Below are positions 46,385 through 57,298 of a DNA stretch of 64,000 nt, in pieces. A program made the translations under genes and the position numbers. The stretch comes from Otatea glauca (taxonomy: Eukaryota; Streptophyta; Magnoliopsida; Poales; Poaceae): contig CM070725.1 of NCBI GenBank assembly GCA_036346275.1, positions 42,408,104 through 42,472,103 on the forward strand. The letters run 5' to 3'. The notes under the pieces were generated by a model that worked only from the letters and a program-made list of their open reading frames with translations, had not been told where the DNA came from and made no database searches. Every line of letters starts with the position of its first letter. The first letter of the stretch is position 1.

Positions 46385-46688
46385 TAGAAACATGCATGCA
46401 AACAAATCATGCATGCATGCATGCGAAGAATCAGCAAAGAAATGCATGCAAACAAAATAACTTTCGGCGTGCAAAGCTGTCGAGTTGACGCGCGACACGA
46501 CCGGCCGGGCCCAGGCCATAGCCGGCATGTGATGCGCCGGCTATGGCATAGCCGTCGCGTCACATGCTGGCTATGGCCTGTCGTCGCGTCACATGCTGGG
46601 TATTGACGCCATTTCGGAAAATACGAAAAAAAGTTGCCCAAAACTGATAATATAGGGTACAAAATTAACTGTATTTGAAATTTTGCCC
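46385..46688 (-). repeat. MULE right terminal inverted repeat
   Basis: Reverse complement begins GGGCAAAATTTCAAATACAG and follows the left terminus block by block, including the CCATAGCCGGCATGTGA palindrome arms and the CG-rich section. Divergence between the two ends is visible, so the insertion is not recent. Confidence 0.88.
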
Positions 46689-46696
46689 ATTTGGTT

Positions 46697-47643
46697 ACGG
46701 TTGATACATGACTAATGATGAAGTGACCTTCAACATCAACCGTTGCATCTCCAGTGCAAAATCTAGTTCACAATTAAGCAGCAGCAAGCCTTAGTTTATG
46801 GTGATTCACCAGGCTGCATCCCATTCTTCACGATTCACAATATGTCGAAACATTGTATATCATGCACCTACTTATGATTATGCTGGACACGGTAAAGCCC
46901 GCTGACAAACTTCCGAACATGCTGCTCCACTCCACGCACTCTGACGGCTGACTTGACTTGCAATGACGATCCTTCATGGATTATAATCTGATGACCTAGA
47001 AGACGATGCTCGAGTCAACCACTCAAATAGCAATTGGTCTGCCACGATGAAACTCCACAAGACCTCTAAATCGTCAGAAACAAACACCTCTTGCAAGCGG
47101 AGAAGCGAAGCGGAGGCGAGTGAAGTGGGTCCGTCTCCCGACGACACCTCGCCAGCGACGAGTGAAGGGGTGCTACGGTGATTCAGGTGAGTTCCCCCGT
47201 CCACATCTTCATTGTTGCTGTATAATTGCTCAAAACTATGGGTTTTTGCATCTAGGGTTTCAAAAACTGAGCCGCATTTTTGTAGAAAAATCTAGGGTTC
47301 TGGTGAAAAATTTGTGTCTGCAGTGCGATGGTCGATGAGGTTTTTGTCAGCAATGATGCTCCTAGGCGGCTGCCTACTCGTCGGTAATTTCGGTCATGGC
47401 CTAGGGTTCTACCCAAAAATTCGTCAGGTACGGGGGGTGTGGGGTGGTTGAGGCATTGATAAGAAGAGGCTTCGAGATGGCTGTCTCCTCCACCGGCGAT
47501 GGCCAATGCGGCAATGCCCCTATGCGTTTGCTCTACCCAGTAGGCTCCATGTGCATTTTCTCGGGCGCGATTTTTTTCGTAGCAATTTTTGCTGGGTTTT
47601 TGTTGCAGGTGTCACTAGATTTTGTTGCTGTAGTTTCAATTGC
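46697..47643. other. Spacer between MULE and hAT element
   Basis: Moderate GC at 47080-47160 and 47330-47640 with short open frames. No domain recognised. The segment continues at 50402 after the hAT insertion. Confidence 0.45.
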
Positions 47644-47645
47644 TG

Positions 47646-50401
47646 TAGAGATGGCCAAATGCGCGCCCAGCACGTCCGTCTAGGCATGATCCGTATCAGC
47701 CTGACTAATAAATAGCCTGTGCCGTACCGGCCTATGTGTCGGGGAGCCAGCCCAAACACGACCCGTTGGCCTCACGGACCGTATCGTGTCGACACGGATC
47801 CGACGGGTCTAAACAAGCCGGGCTGGCCCGTTAGCACCAAAAAAAATAAAAAATAAATAAATAAAGTTAGAAAAATTAGAAAATAGAAGAAGCATGAAAA
47901 AAATTGGGAAAGATTTAGAATAATTAGAAAAACTCGAAGGACGTAGAAAAACTTTTTAAAAATATATGTAAGTTAAGAAAAAGCTAAAATATGAAATAAA
48001 TTCTAAAATGAGATAAATAATTAGAATTAAATAATGAGCTTTATTGATGTTTGGTTGTCTTGTTAAAAACTTTGCGAAGTAAAAACTCAACATGAGAAAA
48101 CCTTGACAAAGAAAAAAGAGTACAGCCTATAACTCAGTGATAAAAGAAAAAAGTGAAGATTACAATCATTTTTCCTGATTATCTAGATAAAGATTTTCAA
48201 ACGTCTCCGCCGGCTCAACATTTTCTGCAGTATGTTGAGCTTGTTTATCAGCTTGTTCCCAGTCTTTCACAATGAGAAGTATTTCCACTATATCACTTGT
48301 CATATTTGTTCTTCTCTCCTCGATTATTCTTCTGGATAGACTGAAAGCAGACTCCGAAGAAACCGTGGAGACAGGAACTGTTAACACATCATGTGTTAAT
48401 ATTGAAAGCACCGGATATGTTACCTTGTGCTCGTGCCACCACTGCAAAATGCTGAAGTTCTCCTTTTGCTGCTCTTGGTAGTTGACAGTGTCGCTGTTGA
48501 GATAGACAACTAACTCCCCACCACCTGTTGTGTCCACACTTGACGTTGTTGTAGTCAAACTCCTCGAGGAAGAGCCACCTGCACCTCATATCTTTCCCTA
48601 CGCAGTTTTCTTCTTACCTGTTGTGGGTGCTGGTGGAGATCGCTGCATGCGAACTCTAGCAAACTTCTGATCATACTTAGCATAAACTTGAGATAAGTTA
48701 GCACGGATATTTGAAAAATAACTAGAATAATCAATACCTACCGCATCACTAAGAAGTGAGAGAACATTAAAAAATCCTCGAACTTTAGCTCTATGATCTG
48801 AAATAAATGCAAATGCATATAACATAGGAATTTGTTGCCAATATTTCAAAAAATTAGTTTTCATAGTATAAACAGATTCACGCAAGATATTATCATTTTC
48901 GTAGCTCCTTAAGTGGGTAGCAATTTCTAGAATATGATGCACAATTAAAGGAGATGTTGAGTAATAAAATCTAGATAAAGCAACAGTGGAATCATAAAAA
49001 TGTTCCAAAAATGACAGCAAGTATTCAGTAACATACCAATGTTACTCTGTGAGTAGCGGTTGACTATCCTGTCTACGATAGTGCGTGTTAATAAAAACAA
49101 AAAATGTGCAACTACACTAAGGTAATCCTCTTTAGTCCTACCACTCCATATGTCTGATGTCAAAGGCACGGAAAAAGTACATGTACTAAATTACTCTTTA
49201 GCTTATTCTGACAATTATTATAATATTTATTCAAATATCTAGTTGTTGTCTGTCTAGAAACTGCAGAAAACCTAGGATTATGAGCGGTCCTAATATAGTT
49301 TTGAAATGCAGGTGACTCACCGAAGTTTAAAGGAATGTCTTGAGAAGCAATTAAACGACAAAGATAATCACAAGCTACCTCGGGATTGTAGTCCCAGTTA
49401 CGTACCGTACCGTCGGGGTTGTACTGCAACTACGTCTATCTACCCTTGCTTTTCTTTTACAGTTCTCAGCATGCCTTTTCAAGTGCTCCGTTCCACCTGT
49501 AGATTTCGCAGTTAATTTATGCTTACAATATTTACAAATAGCATACCTTCTTTGAACGTCGTCTGATGTCTCGAAAATCTGCTCAAAATCTTCTAGACTC
49601 CCAATGTACTGCGTCTTGATCTTTTCGCCCCGGTTCTTGTCGACGCAGTAGCACTTGTAGAGCCTGATGATGGTACAGGTGCTGCAGCTTCTTGAGCTTC
49701 ATAGGATGCAAGAAGCTCCTCAGGTGAAATCCCGAAATTAGAAGCTCCACAAAGAAAACCGTAAGAAATAATTACGCTATTAGTACTAAAATATAGTTTA
49801 AAATACTAACAAAATGAGAAATTAAATCACAATTATTACCTTGATTTCTTGACAAAAGCCAGAAGCCGAATCTCGGAGTTTTGGATTTTTGGCAAAACTA
49901 TTTTGAATTTTGCCAAATTACCACCAAGAGTAAAAGATTTTTCACAAGACAATGAAGAGAAGATAATGCAACTTTGTTGGTGTGGAAATGAGGAGGGGGA
50001 ATCCACCTATTTGTAGGGGTAATTGATCATTTGTCCTATTTTACTTAGTGCAATTGATTATTTGCCATGCTTGTCTCATTGACATGTGGCCCCATGTCAG
50101 TGAGACATCACGGGGCAAATGATCAATGGCACAAGTAAGTGAAGGTATTTCATCAATTATTCCATTCATAGGGAAAAAAATTAGGATTTTTTTCATATCT
50201 TTTGAATTTTTTAAGCCTCCAACGGCTATTTTTCAAATAAACGGGCCAAACGGGCCGTACCTTATTGGGTTGTGCCGCCCGTGGGCTGTGCCGGGGTGCC
50301 GTCCCAAGCACGGTACAACCTGTTTACGACCAGATCGGGCCGTGCCAACAATGGCGTGCCTTGGGCCGGCCTGTTTAGCCCAGCCCAGTTGGCCATCACT
50401 A
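47646..50401. mobile_element. hAT element, about 2.76 kb
   Basis: Ends TAGAGATGGCCAA (47646-47658) and TTGGCCATCACTA (50389-50401) form an inverted pair with one mismatch. Flanks TCAATTGC (47636-47643) and TCAATTGG (50402-50409) match at 7 of 8 positions, as expected for hAT target duplications; two bases (TG) lie between the left flank and the TIR. Subterminal sequence is rich in GGCC/CCGG motifs at both ends. Contains a decayed transposase gene. Confidence 0.85.
48166..49775 (-). pseudogene. hAT transposase (BED finger plus hATC dimerisation domain), broken
   Basis: Minus strand, N to C: an Ala/Ser/Thr-rich start with EELLASYEAQEAAAPVP (about 49740); BED zinc finger (RRYAICKYCKHKLTAKS, GTEHLKRHAENCKR, about 49545-49450); VACDYLCRLIASQDIPLNFG (about 49370); PLTSDIWSGRTKEDYLSVVA (about 49165-49105); a middle region 49020-48600 (NFLKYWQQIPMLYAFAFISD); and the hATC domain 48530-48250 (FSILQWWHEHKVTYPVLS, VPVSTVSSESAFSLSRRIIE). 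The pieces lie in different frames with stops between. Ac/Tam3-like. Not functional. Confidence 0.88.
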
Positions 50402-50673
50402 TCAATTGGAATGCTTGCAGCTTGCAGCCTGCATGTTGCAATGTTGCTGCACCTTTTATTTGTTATAGTGGGTTCTGTTTGGTTCCCTAACACCTGTGTA
50501 CCTCTGCACATTTTCACATGATATTTTTCACCATGGCTTATGAGGGTAGTAAATCACTTTTCAAGAATCGTTTTAGTGCAAAAAAAGTTACATAAGGTTG
50601 TGAATGCACTTACTCTGAGACAGCGTGAAAGTTCAAGCTCTATAAAGTTGGTTTTGGTGTTAATGACAAATCT

Positions 50674-51465
50674 AGTATTGAGACTAACTCTTTTGATAAT
50701 CATAATATTGATTAGTCTCAAATGTTAAGTAATGACAAATATTTTATAAGACTAACTCTTTTGATGAGCTTAACTCTCATTAGTCTCTTTTGGATGAAAA
50801 GATGGAAATATCAATGGTATGCATTCGAGTTCATATTATCAATTTTTTTTGCATTCTTTGATGTCAAATATGTTATGATTTTATTGATAAATCTAAATGT
50901 GAGACTAACGTGTTTATTGAGTATATTTTTGAATAGTCTCATGAAAAAGAAAAATGGAAATCCAAAAGGTATGTATCAAATGCAACTTTATTATTTCTAG
51001 ATACATTCCTGGGATTCAAGACAAAGGGTGAACTCCACCATTGTTTTAACCTTAAGATGTGCATTTTGTTTCCGACTCTATATATACATGAATGCACACA
51101 TTTAGGGGGAGTTCATGCTTTACCTTGATGTTTCAATAGTATTGATCTAATTCATCTTTCTATATCAAGGATCATTACTTTGAAACAATTCCTTGAGTAT
51201 ATTTAACTTGTGTAATTGTAGTATACTCATGGCAATATAGGATAAACTCAAAAGCAATCAAAAATTGAATATGTGCATATTGATTCAAGTTTATTTATTT
51301 GTATGCACACATCTAACGGAGTTTATTCTATAATTAATGGTCTTAAGAGTATTGATCCCTTTCCACCACTCCATATAAATTGGATCATTACTTTTAGACT
51401 CCATCGAATTGAGTATATGAAACTTGTGCAGTTAATATATACTCATGACAATTTAAATACAATTT
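50674..51465 (+). repeat. Inverted-repeat pairs with long loops in the solo LTR
   Basis: Stem pairs seen: TTGAGACTAA with TTAGTCTCAA (about 50676-50721), AGACTAA with TTAGTCT (about 50749-50785), TGAGACTA with TAGTCTCA (about 50899-50942), TGAGTATA with TATACTCA (about 51193-51230), and TGAGTATAT with ATATACTCA (about 51411-51447). Confidence 0.75.
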
Positions 51466-51669
51466 AAATTGTGTTCGGTTACCATTCAATCAACAAAGAA
51501 CTAGTAATGTGTTGATAGTTCACTTTGTTGATCCTAGGGCAATCGAAAGTTCTTGTGTATATGAAGCATTAATTGCATTAGTATACTAAAGACACAATTA
51601 ATCTTTCAATCATTTATCTTTGGGTTGTGGTCAATCATCAAAGAAAAAGATCAAAGTATCTTTGGAGCA

Positions 51670-53390
51670 TCCATTATGTGTTAATGGAGTGCAATGATGA
51701 TTGAGACAACCATGTGTTTTGGACTAACACTTTCAATGAGTTTGAAATAGGTTAAGTCCAAGGTTGAGATGGATAAACGGGACAAGGACATCATCATGTG
51801 TTGATGAGCATCAAGAGAGTATCCCGAAGCTAAGACAAGGGGAGTTCATCATGTGTTGATGAACAAGATGAACATCCTAGCTTGGAGAGAAGATGATGGA
51901 AATCATAAAAGCTCCAAGTGGATGTGCGAGAGGCAAGGTAAAATTAGCTAGGGCTAAGGATGTGTTCCTAGTCTTTTACCGGTCTCAGTGCTTGGATGGG
52001 AGACCGGGTTGCTAGTATAGGTTGCCGTACTATTAAGAGGGGTCGAGTCTTATAGCTTGAGCTTCATCATGTGTTGATGAACTCAATCCGGTTCATTCTA
52101 GCTCACTCTATTGGTTGGTTCTTGCATGAGCTAAGTATTTGCATGTGTTGCAAATAAGGGAGCTCATGCTTGCTTCTTATTGAATCTTAATTTGGTTTTT
52201 GCATAGAGCTATGGATTTGCATGTGTTGCAAAAAGGGAGATAGCTCATGTAATTTGGTCTATGTGGTTTTTGCATAGAGCTAAGTTTTGCATGTGTTGCA
52301 AAAGGTGAGAGCTCATGCATCGGTGTTTTAGCTTGTGATTTGATCATGTGTTGATCATCACAAGGCTAAGTAAAATTTATGATTTTTCTATTTGCAAATG
52401 TGTTTTGCAAATAATCTAGAGGTTATGGTTTTGATCCTAAAGCATGTGTTGGCATTTGCAAATGTGTTTTGTAAAGTGTCGGGATCATGTGTTGATCCTT
52501 ACATGGCTAGAGGATTGATCGCATGGGTTCTCGGTTTATTTGCAAATATATTTTGCAAATTATTTTGATCATGAGTTGATCACCAAATGGCATAAGATTT
52601 GATCTTATTGACTCTCTCTAGCTTGTAGTCACGCTCTTGATCAAGTCTATGTGAGGGATTTCGAGAAATCAGATTTTAAACTTGAATGACTACATTAGAG
52701 TCTTTATTTTTGTGATATTTAAAAATATCTATGGTTTCTTAAATCTTGAAAATGGGTGAAGATTGTAGCCCTCGTGATAAGCTTCGCATAGAATTAAAAA
52801 TCACCTAAATCGGAGTTCGGAGCAAAAAGTTATAAGCGTTTTAGTGGTTGGAACAGAGGTAGCACTACCGGCCCTAGATAAGCGGTAGCATCGCCCGGGG
52901 CGGTACTACCGGCCCAGAGACGGTGTAAAAACTCCATAGAAGTGTTTTTCGATGAAATGGCCGGTGCTACCGGTCCTAGATGGGCGGTAGCACCGGGGTA
53001 CTGTAGCAACGGCTTGTTTTTGGTGTTTTTAATGCACGAAAGTGCCCGTTGGCCTAGAGGCTGGTGCTACCGGCCCTAGTAGGGCGGTAGCATCGGGTTT
53101 GCTGCCTTATTGCCTGTTTTATCCCCCAACGGCTAGTTTTCTTTGGAGAGGCTATAAAAAGAGCCTTGGGGTTGTTATTTGGGTGTTGCTAACCTTGGGG
53201 AAGGTTTGTGGGAGATGTGTGCATGTGTTGCTCTCTTCCATTTGGTTTTTGAGCTAAGAGTGAGCCCTATTTGCATGTGTTACATTTAGGAGAGGATTGA
53301 GAGCCTCTTGTGCATGTGTTGCACTTGAAGGAAGCCTTGTGCATGTGTTGCATTCGGGGATCACCCTTGTGCATGTGTTGCACTTGGTGG
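51670..53390 (+). repeat. Series of hairpins with invariant TGTGT loop and varying stems
   Basis: At least a dozen sites have the form stem-TGTGT-complementary stem. Stems include TCCATTA (51670), TCATCA (51791), GTTCATCA (51844), TTCATCA (52063), TATTTGCA (about 52136), TTTGCA (about 52215), TTTTGCA (about 52285), TGATCA (about 52341), TATTTGCAAA (about 52389), GGATCA (about 52482), and GTGCA (about 53309 and 53368). Two more keep the stem with loop TATAT (about 52538) or TGAGT (about 52566). Several are enclosed by a second stem, for example GCATGAGCT with AGCTCATGC around 52136. Because the stems differ but pair, this is not a simple tandem repeat. Confidence 0.85.
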
Positions 53391-53987
53391 GGATCAAGCT
53401 AGAGGGTTTGACTTGTTACTCTTGGTGTTTGCCGACACCTAGACGGCGTGTGGAGGCATCGTGCATGGTGACCTTTTCAAGGAGATTGTGAGAAGGCACG
53501 ACAAAGTTGTGAAGGTCGGAGCTCGCCTACCCGGAGGGGGAAAGAGCTACCACTAGTGAAATCGAGGCGGGTGCTCAATTCGTGGAGCCGGTCCAAAGAG
53601 GTTTGGGCTAGCCTCAACGTGGATTAGGGGAGACCGGCAAGTCTCCGAACACCACGGTAAAACATCGGTGTGTCTCTTTATATTTGCTTGCAATTCTTTA
53701 TTTATATTGTTGCAATTTACATTCATAGAATTAAATTGCTTGATTGTCTTTAGGATTGTATATTCTTAAGTAGAGACATAATTAGCTAGTGCACTTAGTA
53801 AGCCTAGTTGATTTAGGCTCTTATTTGTCAAAACCTTAGTTCATCGCTTCCGCATTGATTATTGTTTAGGTTTTGACATAGAGATTAATAGAGCGTATAT
53901 TTAGTGAGAAGAATTTTTAAAACCACCTATTCACCCCCCTCTAGTCGGCATCCTCGATCTTACACAGCGAGAATTTGTTGCGAAGTA

Positions 53988-54245
53988 CTCCCTCCGATCA
54001 TAAATAGTTATTGTTTTGGACATGAGTGTGGTCAAACTTTTGAAAATTCGATTGTTAATATCTTTTTAAATATTTATATTGGATAAGTGAAAATCATATG
54101 TGTAGATTTGTCTCAAAAAGTACTTTCATAATATTATAATTTTATTGGATTTTATAAATATATTGTAATAAAAATTAGCGATCAAAGCTGTGTTTTAGAG
54201 ACCATGTCAATGTCCAAAACGACAACTATTTGTGACCGGAGGAAG
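53988..54245. mobile_element. Stowaway-type MITE, 258 bp
   Basis: CTCCCTCCGATCATAAATAG at the left and its inverted match at the right, with TA at 53986-53987 and 54246-54247. Same family as 2254-2513. Confidence 0.88.
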
Positions 54246-54496
54246 TATAGATTTGAAGATTTGATATCAATCGCAAAAAACACACTACCAAGTAATCTAG
54301 TGGAGTTGATAATGGGCAAGATGCCCCCTGCTCTGTGAGTTCCGCTACCGTGACAGGTAATTGTTTTCACCAAAGTGATGGTGCAAAAAGTCTTTGGGAT
54401 ACCACACGAGCAAAGCCTCTTAAAACTATCGAGCAAGCTGAAAGATGTTATGGAGCTTCGTGAGATATATAGGGTTAGGGATAGGTCACCAATAGC

Positions 54497-55119
54497 GAAA
54501 TTTTTACTGTATTAGTTGTTTTGCAAAACTTAATTAGGAGAATAGCCTGTGTTTCGCCAGAATTCCACAAATAGCCCCTGTTCGTGCCGGTTGAGCGCTG
54601 CACAGGTAATTCTCGCAGAGCCAGAGCGATACACCCGTTGTGTAGCATAGGAGAGGCGCTGCACTGCCGATGCAGCGGACGGAAGGCGCTGCAAGGGCAG
54701 TGCAGCGGACCGGCCTGGCAACAAGGCAGTATAGCGTGACATGTCAACCGGGGGTGTCCCCAAATTATTACCACTGGCCCACCCCCATGCTACGTACACA
54801 TGCATTGCGATATTTGCTTGCATTTTATAGATGCATACAATGAGAGCATCAAGCTATTTTGTGGCCATAAACCCGTGCATGCAAGACTGAACATAATCCG
54901 GGTGGGCATTTCCATCAAATTAAAGCAGAAAACCGAACCGGCTGCACTGCCTTGCAGCGTGTCTCCTCTGTTGCACAACAGGCGCAGCGCTCTGGCTCCG
55001 CGAGAATTACTAATGCAGCGCTCGGCCAGCGTGAACAGGGGCTATTTGTGGAATTCCAACAAAACACAGGCTATTCTAGTAATTAAGTTTTGCAAAACAG
55101 CTAATATAGTAAAAATTTC
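54497..55119. mobile_element. Mutator-type non-autonomous element, 623 bp
   Basis: Exact 9-bp target duplication ACCAATAGC at 54488-54496 and 55120-55128. Inverted termini begin GAAATTTTTACT and extend, with mismatches, for roughly 150-190 bp at each side (TGTTTTGCAAAACTTAATTA, GAATTCCACAAATAGCCCCT, GTAATTCTCGC). No coding capacity. Confidence 0.87.
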
Positions 55120-55128
55120 ACCAATAGC

Positions 55129-55827
55129 AGGGGCTATCGAAGTGTTGAAAGGTAGCAAGGGATGAGGATATCTTCAAAAGGTCGTTCATGCTTGTTGCAT
55201 TTGCATTTATGTTATCTCCTAGCACTTGAAACACAGTTTCATTGTATTACTTGTTCAGCTTCTGCGACATATCAGAGCTGAAAGAGTATGACTAGGTTGA
55301 GGATGTTTTGAATGCTCAGATGGAGGTTAATAGGTACCAAAAATTGACGTCAGAGCAACGCTCCAGTGATTTCCAGATTGGTGGATGCCGCCATACATCT
55401 AGTGCCTTTTTTAATCCATTTTTTGTTGGTGGATATTATATCATGCTTTTTATTCTTACTCTTTTTCTTCTTCTTCTTTTTCTTCTTCTTCTTTACAGAT
55501 TGAATACATAGATCATCAGGATCTTCCCACAAAACACCTAACCATGCAATAAATCATTCATTGCCTAGGGTATGCCACATCAGTGACGATGACTTCGAAT
55601 TTGGGGAGAAAGTTGACAAAAAACAGACTGAACTTGAATAGCAATTCATTTAGATCCCGCCCTGTAAGTCACCTTGATTTTTCACTTTGCATGTTATTTC
55701 CTTTTTGGATACAATGATAAAGCTTCCTCATCTCTTTTCTTTATCTTCTTGTTTTCTGCACATAGTTTCATGATTTATCATGCACTCCATACCATGATGG
55801 CCCAAGTAAGAAAAATATTGCAGTAAA
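55129..55827. other. Unassigned sequence
   Basis: Contains a (TTC)n-type pyrimidine run near 55458-55495. Looks like intron/exon debris of an unknown gene continuing to 57200, but no domain is recognisable. Confidence 0.35.
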
Positions 55828-56174
55828 CTCAGCATCTCTCAAGGAGTAGATGCGACTCTCAGTCTAGCAGCCAATGCCCATGAGTTGTACCTTTTTTTGT
55901 AATCCAGATTTTGTGTTTTCCACTACATGTTGTGTAAGTGTATTCTCTCATAGTATATTTTTTTCTTCTTCTACAGATTCCCAAAACATTCAAGAAAACT
56001 CAGCATCTCTTTAGGAGTGGTTGCGGCTGTCTCAGTCTAGCAACCATTGTTAATAGGTAAATACCTTTTTTTGTAATTCAGATTTTGTGTTTTCCACTCC
56101 ATGTTGTGTAAGTGTATCTTTCTCTCATAGTATGCTTTTTTTCTTCTATAGATTCCCCAAAACATTCAAAAACA
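55828..56174 (+). repeat. Tandem duplication of about 172 bp
   Basis: Two adjacent copies start at AACTCAGCATCTCT (about 55828 and 56000), each running through a CAGATTTTGTGTTTTCCACT block, a T-rich tract, and TACAG/ATAG followed by ATTCCCAAAACATTC. This looks like a duplicated intron plus exon edge. Confidence 0.8.
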
Positions 56175-56230
56175 TTGTTGATAAAGAGGACAAATTGTAG
56201 GCGAAAGACCTTGACTTTGTTGTTGCAACA

Positions 56231-56839
56231 TTGAGAGTAATGAGTGCCAATCGAACAGCGGCCATTACTACGGAAGTTAGAGATGCATTAGCACCAAACC
56301 CTGGGGATCAATCTAGTGATATACTCCTTCAAGCTGGCTGGGCTTTCGCTATCGAAGCTAATGATGGGATTGTTGCAACAATCCATCAGAGCAGCCAATT
56401 AAGTGAAAATGGAGAAGGCAATGGCGATAAGATTCTAGATGGTAGTCTACCTAGGAGTCATGTGCATGCTTCTGTGATTCCGGAAGCCAACAACAGTAGC
56501 CCAAATCGCTTCAACGATGCAACCATTGTTGAGCAGGCAGTAGGGAGGAGCCCAACCATTTTTGATAATCGTATTAGTCTAAACCTCGATTGTCTTGTGG
56601 CCAAAATATGCTTGAATCAGCATGACAGCTCAAGCCAACATTCCCCAAGCCTTGCACGAGATGTTGTTAGCCCAGCTAGAAGGGTCGAGGAACCAACGAG
56701 TCCTAGTAGACTTATACAAGTCGTTGGCCTAGTTATTGCAAGGATGTTGCATATCTCAATTTATTCAGTCGGTGAACCAGGCTACATTGATCTATTTGAG
56801 AATACTACTGGTGCACATAGCAGTTCAATACACAACTAG
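56231..56839 (+). CDS. Unrecognised open frame, 202 codons
   Basis: An uninterrupted frame in otherwise AT-rich sequence, rich in Asn, Ser and Ile, with no signal peptide, membrane segment or motif I recognise. A possible continuation with basic residues (KKTRKKRTTKALDDRSKLKK) lies at about 57075-57140, beyond stops. It may be a partial exon of a decayed gene or transposon. Start ATG at 56231 is simply the first; a splice acceptor upstream (about 56153) could extend it. Confidence 0.3.
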   Translation: MRVMSANRTAAITTEVRDALAPNPGDQSSDILLQAGWAFAIEANDGIVATIHQSSQLSENGEGNGDKILDGSLPRSHVHASVIPEANNSSPNRFNDATIVEQAVGRSPTIFDNRISLNLDCLVAKICLNQHDSSSQHSPSLARDVVSPARRVEEPTSPSRLIQVVGLVIARMLHISIYSVGEPGYIDLFENTTGAHSSSIHN

Positions 56840-57298
56840 TTGAATTCTACTGAGATTGCTACTGCTGCCCCTAGAGATCCAATTCGTGGCTCTACCATTG
56901 CTAGCCTACCTACTAGTAAATCTTCTAAAACTACATGTACTTTGTTCACCTTGCTCAAACTATCCTCTTTCTTTTTAATATAGCTTCCTGAGTACTTATA
57001 CATAGTTTCTGCTACGCAGTTGGTGCTAGCAGTGGCAAATATGTTGTTGTAAGTAGTGGCCTAAGCATTTATGAGAAGAAGACTAGAAAGAAGAGGACAA
57101 CAAAGGCATTAGATGATAGAAGCAAGTTAAAGAAGGTTAAGATGAATCCCGTGACGGAGGATACATATGCAAAATAAATATCCACAAGATGTGTTAGGAA
57201 GACCAAGAAGGGAGTTGAACCGTGAGCATCCTTTTGACTTCAATTTATGCTCAGCGTTGCAATAGATTTTATTCATTGATGCATTATCTTAATTTTTT
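56840..57298. other. Unassigned sequence after the unknown open frame
   Basis: Includes a Lys/Arg-rich coding-like fragment near 57060-57220 in a frame interrupted by stops. Nothing firmer can be said. Confidence 0.3.

Larger units (their letters stand above)
28644..46688. mobile_element. 18-kb Mutator-like element with multi-gene cargo and nested LTR elements
   Basis: Long inverted termini (28644-~28925 and ~46385-46688) are flanked by ATTTGGTT at 28636-28643 and 46689-46696, an exact 8-bp target duplication (the ninth base differs). Total 18,045 bp. Inside, in order: Myb/SANT-like gene (minus), GRF zinc-finger gene (plus), PMD gene (minus), a truncated LTR retroelement with a nested solo LTR, and mudrA transposase (minus). 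MULEs typically make 9-bp duplications (8-11 reported) and have long TIRs. Without the LTR insertion the element would be about 10.4 kb. It is probably immobile now because the transposase is broken. Confidence 0.88.
50626..53964 (+). mobile_element. Solo LTR, 3.3 kb, Sirevirus-like, hairpin-rich
   Basis: Starts TGAAAGTTCAAGC at 50626 and ends CGATCTTACA at 53964, with identical 5-bp flanks CAGCG (50621-50625 and 53965-53969). No internal region, primer site or second LTR, so it is a product of LTR-LTR recombination. The end with CACCCCCCTCTAG resembles the 35808 terminus in reverse. Contains no convincing open frame. Confidence 0.9.

Noticed and set aside
28644..46688. The inverted termini as two unrelated MITEs
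   Set aside because: The exact 8-bp ATTTGGTT direct repeat immediately outside both termini supports a single insertion.
51670..53390. CRISPR-like array
   Set aside because: The repeated core is only a short TGTGT loop with varying palindromic stems and irregular spacing, in a plant LTR; no repeat-spacer structure.
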